DNA of 64,000 nt from Lichenibacterium minor (lineage in GTDB: Bacteria > Pseudomonadota > Alphaproteobacteria > Rhizobiales > Beijerinckiaceae): contig NZ_QYBB01000003.1 in assembly GCF_004137685.1 (NCBI RefSeq), positions 1 to 64,000 on the forward strand. Reading direction: 5' to 3'. The position numbers and the translations under genes are program-made. This document shows, piece by piece, positions 9,279-17,098 of the stretch. The notes under the pieces are model-generated. The model searched no databases. It had not been told where the DNA came from and saw only the letters and a list, made by a program, of their open reading frames with translations. How positions within the stretch are numbered: the first letter of the stretch is position 1; each line of letters begins with the position of its first letter.

Positions 9279-10255
9279 CGAACCTCGCCCAGCCGTCCGA
9301 CGCGGGGACCGCCGCGGCGTCGACCGCCCTCGCCGCCACCGATGCCGCGACCGCGCCCCGCGCGGCGCGGCCCCGCGGGCGATACGGCTGGGCGCCCCCG
9401 GCGTGGCTCCAGGCCCTGCCCATGGCCCTCGTGTTCGCCCTGTTCTTCGTGCTGCCGCTCGCCCTCGTGGCGGTCGTCAGCCTGCTCGACTACAACGATT
9501 ACGAGATCGTCCCCGCCTTCACGCTGCGCTCCTACTCGGAAACCTTCGAAGGCTGCTACGACCAGCTGCCGGGGCTGTGCACCATCCTGAAGACCTACTG
9601 GACCACCGTCGAACTGTGCTTCGCCGTGTGGGCCATCACGCTGGTGGTCGGCTTCACCATCTCGTACTTCCTGGCCTTCCACGTGCGGACCCTGACGATG
9701 CAGACCGTGCTGGCGCTGGTGTGCACGATCCCGTTCTGGACGTCGAACGTCATCCGCATGATCTCGTGGATCCCGCTGCTCGGGCGCAACGGCCTCGTCA
9801 ACCAGGCGCTCATGGGCTCGGGGGTGGTCGACGCGCCGGTGGAATGGCTGCTGTATTCGCGGTTCTCCGTCGTCCTCGCCTTCGTGCACCTTTTCACCTT
9901 CTTCATGGTGATCCCGATCTTCAACTCCATGGTGAGGATCGACAAGAGGCTGATCGAGGCCGCCTACGACGCCGGGGCGTCGGGCTGGCAGACGCTGTGG
10001 AACGTCGTCATCCCGCTGTGCAAGCCCGGCATCGTCATCGGGTCGATCTTCGTCGTCACCATCGTGATGGGGGACTTCGTCACGGTCGGCGTCATGGGGG
10101 GCGAGCAGATCGCCTCGGCCGGCAAGATCATCGAGACCCGCCTCAACGCCCTGCAGTTCCCGCCGGCCGCCGCCAACGCCGTGATTCTGCTCGCCGCGAC
10201 GCTGCTCATCATCACCGCCCTGACCAAGGTGGTGGACATCCGCAAGGAGCTGTGA
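9275..10255 (+). CDS. ABC importer permease, PotB-like
   Basis: A 326-residue inner-membrane permease with about six transmembrane helices after an Ala/Arg-rich N-terminal tail of some 45 residues. The cytoplasmic EAA loop that contacts the ATPase is visible as IEAAYDAGASGWQTLWNVVIP. It starts at ATG 9275 within the stop of the binding-protein gene (ATGA overlap), showing translational coupling. The N-terminal tail is longer than in PotB of enteric bacteria. It pairs with the next gene as a heterodimeric channel. Confidence 0.9.
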   Translation: MTNLAQPSDAGTAAASTALAATDAATAPRAARPRGRYGWAPPAWLQALPMALVFALFFVLPLALVAVVSLLDYNDYEIVPAFTLRSYSETFEGCYDQLPGLCTILKTYWTTVELCFAVWAITLVVGFTISYFLAFHVRTLTMQTVLALVCTIPFWTSNVIRMISWIPLLGRNGLVNQALMGSGVVDAPVEWLLYSRFSVVLAFVHLFTFFMVIPIFNSMVRIDKRLIEAAYDAGASGWQTLWNVVIPLCKPGIVIGSIFVVTIVMGDFVTVGVMGGEQIASAGKIIETRLNALQFPPAAANAVILLAATLLIITALTKVVDIRKEL

Positions 10256-10257
10256 CC

Positions 10258-11139
10258 ATGCGGGAAGGACGCTCGCTCGCCTTCTACCTCCTGGCCGGCT
10301 TCTTCGGCCTCTACGTGCTGTTCCTGTACGGCCCGATGATCGTCATCTTCGCCCTGTCGTTCCAGGGCCCGCAGGGCGGCATGACGTTCCCGATGAACGG
10401 CGTCTCGACCCATTGGTTCTCGAAGCTGTGGGACGGCGGCGGCATCGTCGACATCGGGGCGGCCTTCTGGCGCTCGCTCGAACTCGGCCTCGTCGTCACG
10501 GTGCTGACGGCCGCGGTGTCGACGCTGGCGGGCCTCGCCTACCGGCGCCGGTTCCCGGGGCAGAACCTCCTGTTCTTCACCGCCATCGCCAGCCTCATCG
10601 TGCCCTCCATCGTCACGTCGCTCGGCATCGCGCTGCTGTTCCGGCTCATCGACGCCGCCGTCAAGGCCGGCCCGGCCTGGCTCGCCGACAGCTACACCAC
10701 CGGGGCCGGGCTCTTCACCTCCGGCCTCGCCGCCCACCTGACCTGGACGCTGCCCTTCGGCCTGCTCATCATGTTCGCCATCTTCAACCGCTTCGACGGG
10801 CGGCTCGAGGAGGCGGCGCGCGACCTCGGCGCCACGCCCTGGCAGAGCTTCCGCCACGTCGTGCTGCCGCTGATCCTGCCGGCGCTGATCGGCGTGGCGC
10901 TGTTCGGCTTCACGCTGTCGTGGGACGAGATCGCCCGCTCCAGCCAGGCGATCGGGTCGGACAACACCCTGCCGCTGCAGCTCCAGGCGCTGACCACCAC
11001 GGTGACGACGCCGATGATCTACGCGCTCGGCACCACGACGACGGGGGTGAGCTTCGTCGTCATCGCGCTCGCGCTGCTCGGCATCGCGCTGCTGCGCTCG
11101 CGGCAGAACCGGCACGGGTCGGACGCCGGCAAGGCGTGA
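10258..11139 (+). CDS. ABC importer permease, PotC-like
   Basis: A 293-residue second permease of the importer, with about six membrane helices and the EAA loop LEEAARDLGATPWQSFRHVVLP. It starts two bases after the stop of the first permease gene. The SWDEIARSSQ segment after the loop resembles the conserved PotC region. It is the last gene of the operon; strong hairpins follow at 11149-11240. Confidence 0.9.
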   Translation: MREGRSLAFYLLAGFFGLYVLFLYGPMIVIFALSFQGPQGGMTFPMNGVSTHWFSKLWDGGGIVDIGAAFWRSLELGLVVTVLTAAVSTLAGLAYRRRFPGQNLLFFTAIASLIVPSIVTSLGIALLFRLIDAAVKAGPAWLADSYTTGAGLFTSGLAAHLTWTLPFGLLIMFAIFNRFDGRLEEAARDLGATPWQSFRHVVLPLILPALIGVALFGFTLSWDEIARSSQAIGSDNTLPLQLQALTTTVTTPMIYALGTTTTGVSFVVIALALLGIALLRSRQNRHGSDAGKA

Positions 11140-11148
11140 GGCGGCCGA

Positions 11149-11240
11149 CCCAAGCAGGCTTGCGTGGATCGTCAACGCTTCTCCTGCTTGGGCCTGTGGC
11201 TTGTCGCAGGCTCGATCAGGGAAAGCCGTGTCGCTTTCCC
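11149..11240. terminator. cluster of three hairpins, probably a two-way terminator
   Basis: Three inverted repeats lie between convergent genes. CCCAAGCAGG (11149-11158) pairs with CCTGCTTGGG (11183-11192). GCCTG (11192-11196) pairs with CAGGC (11207-11211). GGGAAAGC (11219-11226) pairs with GCTTTCCC (11233-11240). The last is a compact 8-bp stem with a 6-base loop. The location between the stop of the importer operon (+) and the stop of the tautomerase gene (-) fits a bidirectional terminator, although long T-runs are absent. Confidence 0.55.
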
Positions 11241-11249
11241 GAGATCTGC

Positions 11250-11633
11250 TCAGGGGATGTAAGAGGCGACGCCGCGCCCGAACGACCAGTCCTCCCGCCC
11301 ATTCTCGGCCAGGATGACCAGGACGTCGTCGGGCCTGAGCCCAGGCTCGTCGGACAGGTTGTGGGCGATGGCGGCGTAGAGCGCCTTCTTCTGCGCGACA
11401 CCGCGCGTGCGACTGACGGTGAGCTGGACGACCACGAGGTCGTCACTCCGCTCGACTCCCAGGTAGCTGCGGTCGAAGCTAAAATCCTCTGGATTGTGTT
11501 CGGTCACGATCGCAAAGCGGTCGTCCTCCGGCACATCGAAGGTCGCGCAGAGCGCGCGGTAGACGCCATCACGGATAGCCGCGCGGTGGACTGCGGTCTT
11601 GCCGCGGCACAGATCGATGCGAACGAGGGGCAT
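11250..11633 (-). CDS. tautomerase-superfamily protein
   Basis: A 127-residue cytoplasmic protein of the tautomerase superfamily (Tautomerase_2 type, related to malonate semialdehyde decarboxylase and 4-oxalocrotonate tautomerase). The start ATG gives M-P-L-V-R-I-D-L, leaving the catalytic Pro at the mature N-terminus. It continues with the GKTAVHRAAIRDGVYRAL helix usual for the family and ends with VLAENGREDWSFGRG-type residues. The natural substrate is unknown. It is divergent from a LysR regulator, which probably controls it through a palindrome at 11686-11702. Confidence 0.82.
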   Translation of the reverse strand: MPLVRIDLCRGKTAVHRAAIRDGVYRALCATFDVPEDDRFAIVTEHNPEDFSFDRSYLGVERSDDLVVVQLTVSRTRGVAQKKALYAAIAHNLSDEPGLRPDDVLVILAENGREDWSFGRGVASYIP

Positions 11634-11685
11634 GGCGTCGGACTCCCTTGAGCGGTGGACGGCCAAGCTCTATGCGATGTCCGAT

Positions 11686-11702
11686 CATGTGTGACCCACA
11701 TG
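11686..11702. promoter_or_regulatory. LysR-type box between the divergent tautomerase and lysR genes
   Basis: CATGTG-TGACC-CACATG, a perfect 6-bp inverted repeat of 17 bases that includes a T-N11-A core (T 11688, A 11700), the signature of LysR-family sites. It sits 53 bases upstream of the tautomerase start and 30 bases upstream of the lysR start, so one site could serve both promoters. Confidence 0.65.
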
Positions 11703-11731
11703 GACTCACCTCGCTGTGATTGAGCTCCGCA

Positions 11732-12619
11732 ATGGTCCACCTCGCCCCGACGCTCGACCTGGACGCCCTGGAGGCCTTCATCCGGGTGGCAGAGCTCCGC
11801 AGCTTCACCCGCGCAGCCGAAGCCCTCGGGACGACGCAGTCGACCGTCAGCCTCAAAGTGAAGCGGCTCGAAGAGAGCCTGGGGCGCCGTCTGTTAGAGC
11901 GGACGCCGCGCCTCGTTCGGTTGGCCGAAGGATGCGGAGCTTTCCTCGAAGCTTCGCGTGATCTGCTGGCGCGGCGCGACGTCGCGCTGGCCACCCTGGC
12001 GGTCAGGGAGCGCCGCCGTTTGACCGTCGGTATCAGCGATCAGGCCGCCGGACGCGACCTGCCGTCCGTACTGGTCGAACTGGCCGAGGCGGATCCCGAC
12101 CTGCTGCTCGACCTCCACATCGGGGCATCGCGCGATCTCCTCGACCGCTTCGACCAAGGACGGTTCGATGCCGTCGTGGTCCGGGGCGAGGACGACCGGA
12201 GGCCTGGTGAGGTCCTGTTGGAGGAGCCCTATCGCTGGGTTGCATCGCCGTCCTGGCGCTGGCCGGGCGGCTTTCCGCTGCCGCTCGCGACACTGGCCGA
12301 ACCCTGCGGGGTGCGTGCGCTCGCCATCCGCTCGCTCGACGGCGCGGGCCTGCCCTGGCGGGACGCCTTCGTGGGGGGAGGCGTGGCGGCGCTCGGCGCC
12401 GCGCTCAGCGCCGGCCTCGCTCTCTCGGTCCTGGCGCTCCGAGTAGCGCCACCGGACCTCGTCGACGTGGGCGAGACCTTCGGGCTTCCCCGATTGCCGC
12501 CATCGCGCGTGGTGCTTCACTCCCGGGTGGCGGACGTCCGGCTTTCGACGGCACTGCGCCGGCTCGCGGCGGCCTTTCGGGGCAAGTCGACGCCACCTGG
12601 CGTCCCCCGGACTCGATAG
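11732..12619 (+). CDS. LysR-family transcriptional regulator
   Basis: A 295-residue regulator. The N-terminal winged helix is clear (LEAFIRVAELRSFTRAAEAL, then TTQSTVSLKVKRLEESLG; residues about 10-65), followed by a periplasmic-binding-like effector domain starting near residue 90. The chosen start is ATG 11732; a TTG at 11720 would add four residues. It is divergent from the tautomerase gene with a LysR box between them, so it probably activates that gene and represses itself in response to a metabolite of the pathway. Confidence 0.9.
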   Translation: MVHLAPTLDLDALEAFIRVAELRSFTRAAEALGTTQSTVSLKVKRLEESLGRRLLERTPRLVRLAEGCGAFLEASRDLLARRDVALATLAVRERRRLTVGISDQAAGRDLPSVLVELAEADPDLLLDLHIGASRDLLDRFDQGRFDAVVVRGEDDRRPGEVLLEEPYRWVASPSWRWPGGFPLPLATLAEPCGVRALAIRSLDGAGLPWRDAFVGGGVAALGAALSAGLALSVLALRVAPPDLVDVGETFGLPRLPPSRVVLHSRVADVRLSTALRRLAAAFRGKSTPPGVPRTR

Positions 12620-12621
12620 GG

Positions 12622-13473
12622 TCAGCGACCCCGCACGTCCGCTTCCACCAGCGCGCGCAGCTCCGGCGTCACCTCGGGCCGGACGCCGAACCAGCGCTCG
12701 AAGCCCGGCACGGCCTGATGCAGCAGCATGCCGAGGCCGCCGACGGCCCGCAGCCCGCGCGACCGCGCGCCGGCGAGCAGCGGCGTGTCCAACGGCGTAT
12801 AGACGACGTCGGCCACGAGCGCGCCGCGCTTGCAGGGCGAGAGGTCGAGCGCGAGGGGCGCCTGACCCGCCATGCCCAGCACGGTCGTGTTGACCAGCAC
12901 GTCGGCGGCGCGCAGCAGCGTCGGCAGCTCGTCCCAGCTGTAGGCCCAAACCTCGCCCTCGTGCTCCTCGGCGAGTTCGGCGGCGCGCAGGAACGTGCGG
13001 TTGGCGACCGCCACCTCGAAGCCCCGCTCCAGGAGCCCATGCACCACGGCCCGCGCGGCCCCCCCGGCCCCGAGCACGACCGCGGACGCGCCGCCGCCGT
13101 CCCACCCCGGGGCCTCGTCGTCGAGGCTGGCGAGGAACCCGATGGCGTCGGTGTTGCCCGCCACGAGGTCGCCGTCGTCGAACCACAGCGTGTTGGCGGC
13201 GCCGATCGCGTCCGCGGCCTCGTCGACGGCGTCGGCCAGCTCCAGCACGCGCCCCTTGTGCGGCACGGTGACGTTGCCGCCGACGAAGCCCGCCTCGCGC
13301 AGGCCGCCGATGAAGGCGTCGAGGTCGTCGGGCGCCACCGCGATCTTCTCGTAGGAGCCGGCGATGCCGTGGACGTCGAGCCAGTGACGGTGGATCAGCG
13401 GCGAGCGGGAATGGGCGATCGGATGGCCGATCACGAAGGCCCGAGGACCTGGGGCGCGGGAAAGACTGCTCAT
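12622..13473 (-). CDS. aroE: shikimate dehydrogenase
   Basis: A 283-residue NADP-dependent shikimate dehydrogenase, which reduces 3-dehydroshikimate in the chorismate (aromatic amino acid) pathway. The substrate-binding SRS is at residues 22-24 and the catalytic Lys is K73 in NVTVPHKG. The catalytic Asp is D109 in NTDAIGF, the dinucleotide loop is LGAGGAARA, and the C-terminal GLGMLLHQA is typical. It lies three bases after the remnant Uma2-type gene on the same strand. It ends two bases before the convergent lysR stop. Confidence 0.95.
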   Translation of the reverse strand: MSSLSRAPGPRAFVIGHPIAHSRSPLIHRHWLDVHGIAGSYEKIAVAPDDLDAFIGGLREAGFVGGNVTVPHKGRVLELADAVDEAADAIGAANTLWFDDGDLVAGNTDAIGFLASLDDEAPGWDGGGASAVVLGAGGAARAVVHGLLERGFEVAVANRTFLRAAELAEEHEGEVWAYSWDELPTLLRAADVLVNTTVLGMAGQAPLALDLSPCKRGALVADVVYTPLDTPLLAGARSRGLRAVGGLGMLLHQAVPGFERWFGVRPEVTPELRALVEADVRGR

Positions 13474-13476
13474 GCG

Positions 13477-14033
13477 TCAGGCGGAGAGCACGTCCCGATG
13501 GATCTCGGCAAGGGGCATCGACAGGACGAGCGTCGAAAGGTCGAGGACGGCGTCGCGGCCTTCGACCGGTCGCCGCGAGATCCGGGCCTCGCCGGGACGG
13601 CCGAAGACCTCGATCACGGGCTCGTCGCGCTGCACGCAGCGCAGGAGCGACGGCAGCTTCTGATAAGTCCGCCACGTCGCGACCCGGTCCCGACCGACGC
13701 TGACCTCCGGCACGACCTCGACGAGGTCGCTCCCGGTGCCGTCGGCCCGCAGCGGACGACGACGTCGGGCACCAGCACCGCGTCGAAGGCGTCCTCCTTC
13801 AGGCGGACCGATCCCGTGAACAGGCGGCTGGGCGAACCACCATCGCGCCGGTGGCGGCTGAGCGCGAAATCGATGTCCTGGACGATGAAGCGATGGTCCC
13901 TGCGGGCGCCCGTCGTCGTCTCGGCGACGCGCCCGCCGATCAGGTCCCACTCCTCGTCGCGCGGCTTGTCGGCCATGAGTCCCCGGAAGCCGTCGAGGTC
14001 CAGGTCGTCGGACCGGTCGTCCCGGCGTGACAT
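13477..14033 (-). pseudogene. frameshifted Uma2-family (PD-(D/E)XK-like) protein
   Basis: Two overlapping minus-strand frames together make one protein of about 185 residues. The first (from ATG 14031-14033) reads LDGFRGLMADKPRDEEWDLI and continues to VLVPDVVVRCGP. A change of frame near 13745-13765 continues as SDLVEVVPEVSVGRDRVATW, then YQKLPSLLRCVQRDEPVIEV. This is the order of motifs in Uma2/DUF820 proteins, where the P-D and E-V elements belong to a nuclease-like core. A one-base change or a sequencing error would explain the split. Uma2 proteins are numerous and mostly uncharacterised. The stop is three bases before aroE on the same strand. Confidence 0.7.
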
Positions 14034-14126
14034 CGGCGTCGCCGTCCGGCTCCCACGCGGGCCTGTCGCTTTTCGCGGCCGCCCAGCCTATCAATCCCCC
14101 TCGACCCGCGACACCCCGGACCCCGC

Positions 14127-15191
14127 TTGCCCCCGCCCCCCCGACGCCTCATCACCCCCGAGAAGCGCGACGACGACGTGGACGCCACCGTCCGCCCGCA
14201 GACGCTCGTCGACTTCACGGGGCAGGAAGCGGCGCGCAAGAACCTCGGCGTGTTCATCGAGGCCGCGCGCGCGCGGGGCGAGGCGCTCGACCACGTGCTG
14301 CTGGTCGGCCCCCCCGGCCTCGGCAAGACCACGCTGGCCCAGATCGTGGCGCGCGAGCTCGGCGTGAACTTCCGCTCGACCTCCGGCCCCGTCATCGCCA
14401 AGGCGGGAGACCTCGCGGCCCAGCTCACGGGGCTGGAGGAACGCGACGTGCTCTTCATCGACGAGATCCACCGGCTGAACCCGGCCGTGGAAGAGATCCT
14501 GTATCCCGCCATGGAGGATTTCCAGCTCGACCTCATCATCGGCCAGGGCCCGGCGGCGCGCTCGGTGAAGATCGACCTGTCGAAGTTCACCCTCGTGGGT
14601 GCCACCACGCGCGCCGGCCTGCTCACCACGCCGCTGCGCGACCGGTTCGGGATCCCGATCCGCCTTCAGTTCTACACCGTGGCCGAGCTGGAGCTGATCG
14701 TGCGGCGCGGCGCCCGCGTGTTCGGCATCGGCATCGCGCCCGACGGCGCCAACGAGATCGCGCGCCGGTCCCGCGGCACGCCGCGCATCGCCGGCCGCCT
14801 GCTGCGGCGCGTCCGCGACTTCGCGCTGGTGGACGGCGCCGACACCATCACGCGAGCCGCCGCCGACAACGCGTTGAGGCAGCTCGACGTCGACGACATC
14901 GGCCTCGACGTCATGGATCGGCGTTACCTCGACATCATCGCGCTGTCCTTCGGTGGCGGACCGGTCGGGGTCGAGACCATCTCGGCCGCCTTGAGCGAGC
15001 CGCGCGATGCCATCGAGGACATCATCGAGCCCTACCTGATCCAGCTCGGCTTCCTGCAGCGCACGCCGCGCGGCCGCCTGCTCACGCCCCATGCCTTCAA
15101 GCACCTCGGCTTGAAGGAGCCCAAGGCGCTGTCCGACCAGTACGGGCTCTTCGCGGCCGTGCGCGCCGACGCGGCGGAGGACGACGCGTGA
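14127..15191 (+). CDS. ruvB: Holliday junction branch migration ATPase RuvB
   Basis: A 354-residue AAA+ motor that drives branch migration of Holliday junctions together with RuvA. Walker A is GPPGLGKTT at residues 61-69, Walker B is LFIDEIH near 110, the sensor motif is GATTRAG, and the C-terminal winged helix contains [10 protein letters not shown]. The proposed start is TTG 14127, because homologues carry the [17 protein letters not shown] region and no ATG lies upstream of it; the ribosome-binding site is weak. ruvC and ruvA, commonly just upstream in this order, are not in the adjacent DNA. The next gene overlaps by four bases. Confidence 0.95.
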   Translation: MPPPPRRLITPEKRDDDVDATVRPQTLVDFTGQEAARKNLGVFIEAARARGEALDHVLLVGPPGLGKTTLAQIVARELGVNFRSTSGPVIAKAGDLAAQLTGLEERDVLFIDEIHRLNPAVEEILYPAMEDFQLDLIIGQGPAARSVKIDLSKFTLVGATTRAGLLTTPLRDRFGIPIRLQFYTVAELELIVRRGARVFGIGIAPDGANEIARRSRGTPRIAGRLLRRVRDFALVDGADTITRAAADNALRQLDVDDIGLDVMDRRYLDIIALSFGGGPVGVETISAALSEPRDAIEDIIEPYLIQLGFLQRTPRGRLLTPHAFKHLGLKEPKALSDQYGLFAAVRADAAEDDA

Positions 15192-15589
15192 GCGGCGGCG
15201 TCCACCGCTTCCCCGTGCGGGTGTATTACGAGGACACCGACTTTTCCGGCGTCGTCTACCACGCCGGCTACCTGCGCTTCCTGGAGCGGGGCCGCACCGA
15301 GATGCTGCGCGACCTCGGCGTGGACCAGGCGTCGCTGTTCGGCGCCGAGCCCCCGCTCGGCTTCGCGGTGGCGCGCCTCGAGATCGACTTTCGCCGCCCG
15401 GCCCGCATGGACGACCTCCTGGAGGTCGAAACGCGGGTCGCCGACGTCGGCGGCGCTTCGCTGACGATGGCCCAGCGCATCACGCGCGGCGGCGACCCCT
15501 TGGTGGATGCGACCGTCCGGGTCGCGGCGGTGTCGCGGGGCCGCGCCGTGCGCCTGCCCGGCGACCTCGCCCGCCTGCTGCGCGGCTGA
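15188..15589 (+). CDS. ybgC: acyl-CoA thioesterase YbgC
   Basis: A 133-residue hot-dog-fold thioesterase acting on short or medium acyl-CoA, or acyl-ACP in phospholipid metabolism, and normally the first gene of the tol-pal cluster. The catalytic Asp-containing motif is [16 protein letters not shown] at residues 13-28. The start is GTG 15188, overlapping the ruvB stop (GTGA). It is followed by a 263-base spacer before tolQ that carries a CtrA-type site, so the tol genes may have their own promoter. Confidence 0.93.
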   Translation: MSGGVHRFPVRVYYEDTDFSGVVYHAGYLRFLERGRTEMLRDLGVDQASLFGAEPPLGFAVARLEIDFRRPARMDDLLEVETRVADVGGASLTMAQRITRGGDPLVDATVRVAAVSRGRAVRLPGDLARLLRG

Positions 15590-15645
15590 CCGGGCCGGAC
15601 CGGTGCCGCGCCAGCGCGGCCCGACGCGGCAGCCGGGCGGGCGGC

Positions 15646-15661
15646 TTAACGTCGCCTTAAC
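15646..15661 (+). promoter_or_regulatory. CtrA box (TTAA-N7-TTAAC) upstream of tolQ
   Basis: TTAA at 15646-15649, exactly seven bases, then TTAAC at 15657-15661. This is a full match to the CtrA consensus of alphaproteobacteria and lies 190 bases upstream of tolQ in the ybgC-tolQ spacer. CtrA control would tie the Tol-Pal constriction system to the cell cycle. Binding is inferred, not shown. Confidence 0.55.
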
Positions 15662-15852
15662 CTTGACCGGCGCTTCATCCCGGCCGGGGCGAAGTCCCTT
15701 GGGTGTGTCGGCGAAGCCGCAGAATTGACCGATTCCCACCGCAGGACGGTGGAACGTTTTCAACGTGATGCCGGTGGCGTCGCGCATCGCGCCGCACCGG
15801 CGCGGGGCGCGGTGCCGGCGGGACGCGCCGTCGGCGCCGGGAAGTGGACCGC

Positions 15853-16602
15853 ATGAACCCTGCAGATATCCCCGCCGCCGCCACCGCCGCCGCCACGGCG
15901 CTGCCGGGGTCCGAGATCACCATCCTGGGCATGTTCATGAACGCCAGCGTGCTGGTGAAGGTGATCATGCTCGGCCTGCTCGGCTCATCGCTCTGGTGCT
16001 GGGCCATCATCATCAACAAGGGCATCCTGTTTTCCCGCACCCGCAAGGCGATGGACCGGTTCGAGCAGGTGTTCTGGTCGGGCCAGTCCCTGGAGGAGCT
16101 CTACACGGACCTGTCGCAGGCCGAGACGATCGGCATGGCGTCGCTGTTCGTCGGCGCGATGCGGGAATGGAAGCGCAGCTTCCAGAACGTGGGCGCGTCC
16201 TTCATGGGCCTGCACGCGCGCCTCGAGAAGGTGCTCGACGTGTCGATCGCCCGCGAGGTCGAGAAGCTCGAATCCAACCTCATCGTGCTCGCCACCGTGG
16301 CGTCCACGGCGCCCTTCGTCGGGCTGTTCGGCACGGTGTGGGGCATCATGACCTCGTTCCGCTCCATCGCGGCCTCGAAGAACACCTCGCTCGCCGTCAT
16401 CGCGCCGGGGCTCGCCGAAGCGCTGCTCGCCACCGCCATCGGGCTCTTCGCCGCCATCCCGGCGCTGATCTTCTTCAACAACCTCCAGGGCATCGTGGCG
16501 CGCTTCCAGGCCCGCATGGAGTCCTTCGCCGACGAGTTCTCGTCGATCCTGTCGCGCCAGATCGACCACCACGTCGGCGGCGAGCGCGACCGCGCGGCCT
16601 GA
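15853..16602 (+). CDS. tolQ: TolQ proton channel subunit
   Basis: A 249-residue inner-membrane protein of the ExbB/TolQ/MotA family. With TolR it uses the proton gradient to energise TolA for outer-membrane constriction. Three membrane segments are visible: about residues 33-55 (VLVKVIMLGLLGSSLWCWAI), around 150-170 (TVASTAPFVGLFGTVWGIM) and 185-215 (LAEALLATAIGLFAAIPALI). ATG 15853 is preferred; GTG 15844 would add three residues. The tolR gene follows after 34 bases. Confidence 0.95.
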   Translation: MNPADIPAAATAAATALPGSEITILGMFMNASVLVKVIMLGLLGSSLWCWAIIINKGILFSRTRKAMDRFEQVFWSGQSLEELYTDLSQAETIGMASLFVGAMREWKRSFQNVGASFMGLHARLEKVLDVSIAREVEKLESNLIVLATVASTAPFVGLFGTVWGIMTSFRSIAASKNTSLAVIAPGLAEALLATAIGLFAAIPALIFFNNLQGIVARFQARMESFADEFSSILSRQIDHHVGGERDRAA

Positions 16603-16636
16603 ACGGCCGCGGCGATCAAGTCCGGAGAGTCACAGC

Positions 16637-17086
16637 ATGGGCATGTCGGTCGGGGCCGCGGGCAAGAAGGGCGGCCGGCGCAAGCGCGGCGTGCCGCGCT
16701 ACGGCGCCATGGCCGAGATCAACATGACGCCGTTCATCGACGTCGTGCTGGTGCTCCTCATCATCTTCATGGTGGCGGCGCCGCTGCTCGCCTCCGGCGT
16801 GCCGATCGACCTGCCGAAGACCTCGGCGGGCGAGCTCAAGATCGATTCCAAGCCCCTCAGCGTCGCCGTCGACGACAAGGGCGACGTCTACGTGGCGGAC
16901 CAGCAGGTCGCGGTCGACGGGCTGCTGCCGCGCCTGCAGGAACTCGCCAAGGACGGGTACGACGAGCGCATCTACCTGCGCGGCGCCAAGGCGGTGAACT
17001 ACGGCCGCATCGCCGAGGTCATGACGCTGATCACCTCGGCCGGCTACAAGAAGGTCGCCCTGGTGACCGAGCAGTCGGACAAGTAG
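16637..17086 (+). CDS. tolR: TolR
   Basis: A 149-residue ExbD/TolR protein: a basic cytoplasmic tail (KKGGRRKRG), one membrane helix with the essential Asp (INMTPFIDVVLVLLIIFMV, D near residue 35), and a periplasmic domain that may bind peptidoglycan. It works with TolQ as the proton-driven stator of the Tol-Pal machine. The start has GGAGAG upstream. It is twelve bases ahead of tolA. Confidence 0.95.
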   Translation: MGMSVGAAGKKGGRRKRGVPRYGAMAEINMTPFIDVVLVLLIIFMVAAPLLASGVPIDLPKTSAGELKIDSKPLSVAVDDKGDVYVADQQVAVDGLLPRLQELAKDGYDERIYLRGAKAVNYGRIAEVMTLITSAGYKKVALVTEQSDK

Positions 17087-17098
17087 GCGGGCCCCGCC

